A DNA stretch of 64,000 bases from Bipolaris cookei (taxonomy: Eukaryota; Ascomycota; Dothideomycetes; Pleosporales; Pleosporaceae), in NCBI GenBank assembly GCA_002286855.1, contig NRSV01000036.1, positions 248,001 through 312,000 on the forward strand, written 5' to 3'. This document shows, in pieces, positions 57,663 to 64,000 of this stretch. The notes beneath the pieces are model-generated. The model searched no databases, was not told where the DNA came from, and saw only the letters and a program-made list of their open reading frames with translations. Within the stretch, counting starts at the first letter, position 1, and every line of letters starts with the position of its first letter. The position numbers and the translations under genes were made by a program.

Positions 57663-59612
57663 CTACTCGATGCTCATTTTCATCAACCCATCACTCGTGT
57701 CAGTCATGCCTTGTAGACCTATTCTCTTTGGTCCTAGTGTAGGCGTCATACTCATACTGCCTCCGCTATTTGAGCGCTCACCATACGAGTGCCCACTAAT
57801 GGATGTTTCTCTGCTTGCTTTGGCGCTCGTTCCCCATAGGCTTCCATCCCGCTGAGCAGGCGACTGAGAAATGACGGGACTATTATGAACACTGACACCT
57901 GGCGAGACGGCACGGCGTTTGATTGATGCTTCATCAAAGTCGTCATCTCGCCGGCGTTTATTTGACTTCTTCAGCGCTTCAGCTGCCGTGGGGGGTTGCA
58001 TTGGCCCGGGTGTGGACGCCCGAGATGCCCCACCGTTGGGGCCAATAATTGGCGAATCCATATTCATATCTTCGCTCATTGCTGATGATTCCGCTCGAGG
58101 GAAGGATGGCGGAGGAGTGTGAGCTGCACGCTGATTCCAGAAGCCATTGCTCACTGAACTTCGACCAGTGCTATGCAGACTACCAAATACACCAAACATT
58201 CCTTTAGCGTTGGAGTTATCGAGACTCATACTGCTTTCGTCACCTTCTTCCGGTACTTCTTCTAATGGTCCATCCAGTCCAGGAACGGCAGGTAGAAGGC
58301 TAGGCGAAGACTGGGCGGTGACCGAAGTCCTTTCCTGGTCTACATCACTTTCTCTTACTTGCCGTATAATTTCGGCTTCGCGGCGGAACTCGCTATCTAC
58401 GGGTGCCGCCTCTTCGAATAACTCGGCTCTGATTCGTCCAAATTGTCTCGATTTCGGCTGGCCAAGTTAGCATGTGTAGTTCTAGTAGCAATATAAAAAC
58501 AGAAAGGAACGTACAAGCAAGTTGCCTCTCCGTGTAACCGCCCGCCTCACCACTCCAGGAGTCTGAGGCAAACTGACAGCTTCATCGCCACTGTCGTTAC
58601 CAGACGATATGTGAAGGTCGTTGGCAAAAAGTGATAGGCTCTCTCGCCGGGAGCCTGCCTTGCGTATTGCTGCTTCTCGGGCAAAGTACCCACCATCCTT
58701 ACCATTCGGTGGTGACCCTGGGCCGGGACTGGCCATTGAACTATGCCCACTGGCTGAGCTCGAACTTTTCCTACTTCGGCCCTTGCGTAGCCTAGCGCGG
58801 TGCATGCTTGCAAAGTTAGGTTGTGCCCCGGGGGAGAAGAGGTTTGCCCAGAGCCCATTGTTGCCTGAGCCGAGACCTGGAAACAAGACATTGGTCTTAG
58901 CCTGTGGTGTCGTGATCATGGGATCGTCGTGATCATCAGGGTCTAACGGGTCTACTTCGTCTGAAGAACTGCTCGAGTCTTCAGATCCCATCATGTTAAT
59001 GCTACCAACCGAGCTCGAAGGCGCCGTCCTATCCCCATGGCTCCATCCACTCCCGTGCATGCTCACGTTGGGCGATTCCATGAGCATCGAGTTGGAGCGA
59101 GGCTTCCGCGGTGGTATTTTGATGCTCTTCTGCGTGATGGTTGGCGAGGAGTCGGGGGACGACTGGTCAGGGAGCGTCGAGTGATGGAGATTGGTGCAGG
59201 CTCTCGAGAACTCGGCACCACGGGAGCGGCGGGGCAGGACTGACCCAGGCGAGGCATACGTGTTGCGCGCATCTAGTTGCGGTGAGAGAGGTACACGCGC
59301 AGCAAAGTGGGCGGGGCTAGGCATGTGCGACTCTCTTGGGGGCATCTGCAGAGAGAGGCCTCTGGAGAGGAAGTCTGGCCGGCGAGGGGTACTGGGGCTG
59401 GCATCGATGGTGTGGTCGTCCTTTGATATGCGTGCGGATTCATGGATTTTGGGCGATGGCTCGAGACGGGGTGTGCTGTCGGAGAGAGACCGTGCTTTGG
59501 GCGACTGCGTCTTTGGTGGTGTTGTCACTACCTGCGACGCCATTACGGCGCCTTCGCGGTCACCGGGTTCGCGTCTGCTAGTGATATCTGGCGTCGTCGA
59601 GGCCGTCAACAT
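57663..59612 (-). CDS. conserved filamentous-ascomycete protein, Ser/Pro-rich, unknown function
   Basis: Minus strand, exons 59612-58515 and 58457-57663, 630 residues (607 if the ATG at 59543 is used). The 57 bp intron (GTACGT, GCTAAC, GCCAG) joins RRGNLL to PKSRQFGRIRAELFEEAAPV, followed by DSEFRREAEIIRQVRESD, the most conserved-looking block. The rest is disordered and rich in S/T-P sites, with an acidic patch (SDEVDPLDPDDHDDPMI), LFPGLGSGNNGLWANLFSPG and basic clusters such as KSNKRRRDDDFDEASIKRR, a likely nuclear signal. No catalytic domain is visible. Density of S/T-P and nuclear-type signals suggests a phosphorylated nuclear regulator, which is inference only. Confidence 0.75.
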
Positions 59613-59986
59613 TGCAACCAGGGAAGAAGAAGAAGGGTTCTGCAGGGTGACTGGCGAAACTCATTATATTAACGACGCGCTGTGAACAAGAATGAACCTT
59701 GATGCAATTGACACGCCCGGCCCGCCTCGTTCGACGTCAATGTCACCAAAGTGGGGCGGCTACTAATCAAAGGCCTACTATCGTCACGTGCGAACCACAA
59801 GCAACCTCACCCTCTATTACCTCTATTAGTGCTTCATTCAGCACTCGACTACATACTATCTCTTTCGACACCTGGGGAAAAACTCTAATCGAGCATCTCG
59901 CCATGCCCGCATTCCCAAAAGAGTCATCACCGTGCTTAGATCGCTAACAGATCGTCTCACATGTGCCCGTTGCCCTAACCACACCC
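59613..59986. other. intergenic region
   Basis: 374 bp between two minus-strand genes, holding the promoter of the downstream gene. No further gene. Confidence 0.5.
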
Positions 59987-61501
59987 CTAAAAACTCACAA
60001 TACCCTCCACCCACTCAATGTCTTCCCAAGTCGCCTCCCATATATTGTGGATAACCATGGTCCGCTCCTTGCCATTCCGTTTCATCGTACCAATGCATCG
60101 ACACATTCGCCCTTGCTGCATCAATCGTCTGCTGTCATATTCGAACAGCGGCACCGCCTTCCATATGACTGCATCGTAAGCGCCCTTCACGTACGGAGGC
60201 TTGGCGTGGAAAAGGTCGCAAAAGGTAAAGTGCTGCTGTTTCTCAGTTCGCTCTGAAGTAAGCACCCTGGCATACAGCTCGATGATCATCTGTTGTCCTG
60301 ACTTAGATGCCTGATGGCTCTGGTTGATTGCTTCACCGATCCTGAAACATGTTCTGAGTACTACGTTGGACGAAAGGCCTATAATAGGCGAGTGGTCGCG
60401 AGCTGGTTTCGGGAATGGAGGTCTGACAATCGGTGTCCGAGTATTTGCAGATCCCCCGTCGCCAGTGACAGCCAATAGATGGGTAGTTAGAGTGACTGGA
60501 GATATGAACTTCTTAAGAGTGTGCTGAGAGGTGTTGATAACAGGCGCTTCTTCAGGTGCATTTTCACTACAGTCATTACTAGCGTGCCTCTGTTCATTGT
60601 CTATAAGATAGGACTTTGCCGGTGAACTTGAAGCGTTATGAGGGACGTCGAAACACGTCTCATCAAAACCTGAAGCCAAAGTGAGTAGTTCATCGTCCGT
60701 GATATCGAACTCATAATCATCGCTGGTAGTAGTTATGTCGTCGTTGTTTCGACAAAGCACATTGCTGTCGTCAGTACCCGGACATATACTAATTACATCG
60801 TTCTCCCCTCGATCAGGCAGTGACAAACAGGAACTCTTAGTGTGTGGTACTTTCACCGCGTCTTGATTATTCATTCGCATGGTTTCTGAGTCAAGAGTGT
60901 TCATCGGGGTCACGTGCGAGACTTCAGGTTGAGCAAAGTATGGCTTGGGCAAAACCTGGTTGTCCATGATGGATGTACTGTCATTTGAGACATAGGTAGC
61001 TTGAGAATATTGAGTGCTGTATAGGGTAGGTGCCGGTGTCGATGCTGCAGGTCTGCCTGGAGGCTCTCTTGTGCGGGAGCTACGCTGTATAATCTTGTCA
61101 TCAGCCCGTGATAGCTGCTTTCGCCCAGACTCAACTGATGAATTGTCTGGTTTTGCTGGCCGTGGTGCATATTTCTTGAGATGATCTGGCTCAATGGTGC
61201 TGCCTAAGCCGAGGTATCGAGCAACATTTGGATTGTGCCGTCGTCGCGGGCTGCTGATCGCCCTTGATGAGGTTGGGTTCGGCGAGACTGATGTGGCCGC
61301 CGATGATTCAGGCGTCAAGAGCTGTTCACGGTGTACCAGCCCATGGTTGATTGCTATGAAGCCAGAAGAAACCTGAGGCAGGTAAGAATACCTGCAGGCT
61401 TCATGTTAGTTTACAATAGTGAAAGACAAAAGGAGTTTGAAGTGATGAATGCACGCGTTTCGGGCTTCTCACGCATCGTCGATGTTCTTCTCTATCACCA
61501 T
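59987..61501 (-). CDS. conserved fungal protein of unknown function with compact C-terminal domain
   Basis: Minus strand, proposed exons 61501-61473 and 61391-59987, 477 residues. The first exon is only 29 nt (MVIEKNIDDA); intron 61392-61472 has donor GTGAGA, a CTAAC branch and acceptor CTGCAG. The split Ala codon gives DDAYSYLPQVSSGFIAINHG, then LVHREQLLTPESS, in frame with the main exon, which itself has no ATG near its start. The N-terminal 300 residues are Ser/Thr-rich and polar, with an acidic DITDDELLTLASGFDE motif. The C-terminal 140 residues form an apparent domain: SPIIGLSSNVVLRTCFRIGE, IIELYARVLTSER, FTFCDLFHAKPPYVKGAYDA, and NIWEATWEDIEWVEGI. An OB-like beta fold is possible but unproven. 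Confidence 0.75.
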
Positions 61502-62017
61502 CTCAGTCGTTTGTTTACTGCACAGATTATGTTCCGTCTCTGCAAATTTGGTTGCGAGTCAGATGATATGCACTAGATAGTGACAATTGGGGCCCAAGAG
61601 TTAGTTGGGGGGAGTAGTAGCGGGTGCGTGGGCTGTGACTTCCTTACTCAGCCCCCCACTGCGGGGTGACCTGCCTCCGGATCAAGGCAGCGATAGCGTT
61701 ACTTGCATACCGCGTGTATGTACAACATCTTCCCTTCATACAACACGAGCTCTACAGTCCTCGGACAACTCTCTTTTCCGCACGTTTCGCCCGCACGTGT
61801 TCTCCCCAGTCCAGGTGCTGTTCTATTCTTATCTGTAACACCAGATCCCTACCCCCAAATCAGTTTCCAAACTTCTTCCAAACCGTGGTGAGGAAACCGA
61901 TTCACCTATCTGTGCAGATCTGCAGCACTTCGTAACAACAGAACGAATATCCCATTCACGACCATTTTGCTTTTTCGTACCCAAATATAGCAGCTGTTCA
62001 CCCCAAGGCCATCGCAA
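61502..62017. promoter_or_regulatory. divergent promoter region
   Basis: 516 bp between the start of the minus-strand conserved gene and the proposed start of LSB5. No gene is supported here. Confidence 0.4.
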
Positions 62018-63758
62018 ATGCCGGTAAGCTACATTCACATTCTGTCGCATACAAAACCACTTGAACCCCAAGATTGCCCCCTTCCATCAGTATACCTCTT
62101 CCCATTTCCTGCGCCGCTTGTCTCAAATCCTCCTCCGCTCAGCCATGGCCCCCAAAGTTCAGCGCATCGATGTTGAGCCGCTTGTTGCTGGCCAGTCGCC
62201 GGGCCGTCCTTCTGTCACCTATCGCTACTATTCATGTGACCCCCAGGCCCTTTCTTCCCCAAAGCAGAGTTTACCTAAGTCAGGCAAATTCAACGTTCTC
62301 TCTACTATCAAGGGCCTACACTATCACAAAGAGCCACAAGCATATGCAGAACTACCCATATCTGAAAACCCCTGTCCTTTATGTTTCTTTGAACACTGTC
62401 ACAAGTCACTAAAGTCCTGGTTCCGGCAATAGAAGCACGTGTTTTCGGCCGTAACGGTCCAGATTGACCGACTGACGAGCGAGCAATACGAAGAAAATGT
62501 AAGTCCCACGAACTACCTACATCCTCGGTGCTAAGTGGCTTAGGATATTGGTGGAGTTGTCGACCTCATTGAGGTTATCCGAATCCAAGCATCTGGACCA
62601 ACAGAAGCAGCTCGAGCTTTGCGCAAGAAGCTGTGAGTTAAGACTTGGCCTGGCTAATACTAGGTTCTAACACCACTACAGAAAATATGGCAATGCACAT
62701 CGCCAAATACGTGCTCTTGTCATACTCGATGCATTGATCCAGAATGCGGGTACAAGATTCCAAAAAACGTTTGCAGATGAGCCCCTCTTGGAGCGACTTC
62801 GTATCTTGGCCAGAGATGATACAGTAGATGCCGATGTAAGACAGAAAGCCAATGTCCTGTTTCGTGGATGGGCAGCGGAGTACAAAGGAAAACCTGGCCT
62901 CGAAAGAATAGCGGCGCTGCACAAGGAGCTACCTCGAACTAAACGCCCGCAGCCACAACAGTCTCGTATAGTGCGGCAGCAAGACGCTGAAGCGGCTCGC
63001 GAACGTGAGGAGCATTCACAATCTCCTCCTAGAAATAGGTGGTCCGAACCGTCTCATAGTTCGTCTTCTAAGACGAGTGCTCCTGTTGCACCTGGCCCCA
63101 GTACCTCTACGAGTTCTTCATTGTTCAGGAGGGACAAGAAAGACAAGAAAACCAAGCGACAGCCGTTCAATCTTGAAAGAGAGAAGGGACAGATGCTTGA
63201 GACCATCGCATCTGCAAACGTTGCCAGCACGAATCTATTGAATGGGTTGCAACTTATCAATCGTGAGCAACAGCGAGTCAGCGAAAATGCAGAAGTCATG
63301 CGTCGCTTCGAGACGTGCAAACAACTCCGTCGTCAAATCCTGCGCTATATTCACCTCGTTGAGTCGGAGCAATACATTGGCGGTCTGCTCAATGCCAATG
63401 ATGAGCTGGTCAAGGGACTAATGGCATTTGAAATCATGGACAAGAGCATTGATGATGACAGCGACAGCGACAATGAGGCAGGCAATATTTCCGCTGCTGA
63501 AGCGGCCATGGCCAATGTGGACATAAATGAAGCTCCTCCACCAAAGCCACCGCGACCCACGAGCATCCCTATGCCTTCTCCTATGGCTAGCAAGCAGCGT
63601 GTTGAATCGGACGGCGAGCCTGAGGAAGACGAAAACGATCCATTTGGTGACAGCAACGGTAAGCTTTCCACAACCAACATCCTAAGCGGGACTAACTTTC
63701 TACAGCAATCAATACTCCTTTCGCTGAGCGAGGCCAGCCAACTTGGAGGGATGTGTAG
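62018..63758 (+). CDS. LSB5: VHS/GAT-domain protein Lsb5
   Basis: Proposed five exons: 62018-62023, 62433-62498, 62544-62632, 62682-63658 and 63706-63758, 396 residues. Exons 2-5 are well supported: KHVFSAVTVQIDRLTSEQY, EEN/DIGGVVDLIEVIRIQASG, RALRKKL/KYGNAHRQIRALVILD, and a last exon ending FAERGQPTWRDV. The VHS domain covers about 3-140, a GAT domain about 190-300 (QMLETIASANVASTNLLNGL; QLRRQILRYIHLVESEQYIG), followed by an acidic-Ser and Pro-rich tail (PPPKPPRPTSIPMPSP) and an EDENDPFGDSN motif. Lsb5 binds Las17 and ubiquitin/Arf-type partners and links endocytosis to actin. The first exon is the weak point: ATGCCG followed by a GTAAGC donor, then a 409 bp intron, gives MPKHVFSAV. Confidence 0.8.
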
Positions 63759-64000
63759 GGTCTCAAATGTAATGCGAAAGGCTATGTTTTGCGTCAAGGC
63801 ATGGTGTTAGGTTCTCTTAATCGTTTTTTGCGATACCATTTCTTATGGGTTCATCAACTGATAGATGTGAAAACAATTCAATTAACTTACAACTCGCCAC
63901 GTTCTCTACCATTCTTCTGACATGTATTCATCTCAGAATGCGAGGCGTCAGCCACGTTCACAGCCACGCGGGCGACGTCATGGCGGCGCTAGCATCGGCA

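Noticed and set aside
62145..62432. 95-codon frame inside LSB5 intron 1 as a separate gene
   Set aside because: No recognisable features, and its stop codon coincides with the LSB5 splice acceptor; listed only as a point to check.

Overview
The window is nuclear DNA of a filamentous ascomycete (Pezizomycotina), most likely a dothideomycete such as one of the Pleosporales. The evidence is compact genes broken by mostly 47-80 bp introns with GTAAGT/GTATGT/GTACGT-type donors and CTAAC/CTGAC branch sites, and filamentous-fungal gene content (fungal phytochrome, HSE1, LSB5, Mms21, Rap1, DUF1769). The order-level placement is inference. I see no rRNA, tRNA, CRISPR or intact transposon.

Layout. 0.5-4.0 kb: a DUF1769 protein and a secreted protein. 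4.3-12.2 kb: GPI transamidase subunit PIG-T/Gpi16 (-), Luc7 splicing factor (+), Mak5 RNA helicase (-) and Trm7 tRNA methyltransferase (+). 14.0-20.0 kb: a Ste20/PAK kinase and the ESCRT-0 subunit Hse1. 20.7-22.2 kb: a tandem pair of related small secreted proteins. 23.1-27.1 kb: Scp160/vigilin. 28.4-36.0 kb: a phytochrome histidine kinase facing away from an unusual flavoprotein-fold/repeat protein. 36.5-45.9 kb: cytochrome b5, Enp2/NOL10 and Mediator subunit Med13. 46.1-52.8 kb: a three-exon small protein, palmitoyltransferase Swf1, telomere protein Rap1 and SUMO ligase Mms21/Nse2. 54.7-57.3 kb: an oxoglutarate/malate carrier and capping protein alpha. 57.7-63.8 kb: two conserved proteins of unknown function and the VHS/GAT protein Lsb5.

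The genes do not form one pathway. Most are single-copy housekeeping genes in ordinary eukaryotic order, several as divergent pairs sharing 0.2-0.7 kb promoters (Gpi16/Luc7, Mak5/Trm7, Enp2/Med13, Swf1/Rap1). Themes recur: ribosome and RNA work (Mak5, Enp2, Trm7, Luc7, Scp160), endosomal sorting (Hse1, Lsb5), chromosome maintenance (Rap1, Mms21) and cortical actin/polarity (Ste20, capping protein).

All coordinates below span start codon to stop codon. Exon joins were worked out by hand from splice signals, reading frame and family alignment; each join given keeps the frame. The most unusual items are the tandem secreted paralogues with a C-rich to G-rich strand switch, the flavoprotein-fold/repeat fusion beside the phytochrome, an apparent HMG box inside Rap1, and several cryptic short first exons that simple ORF calling misses.
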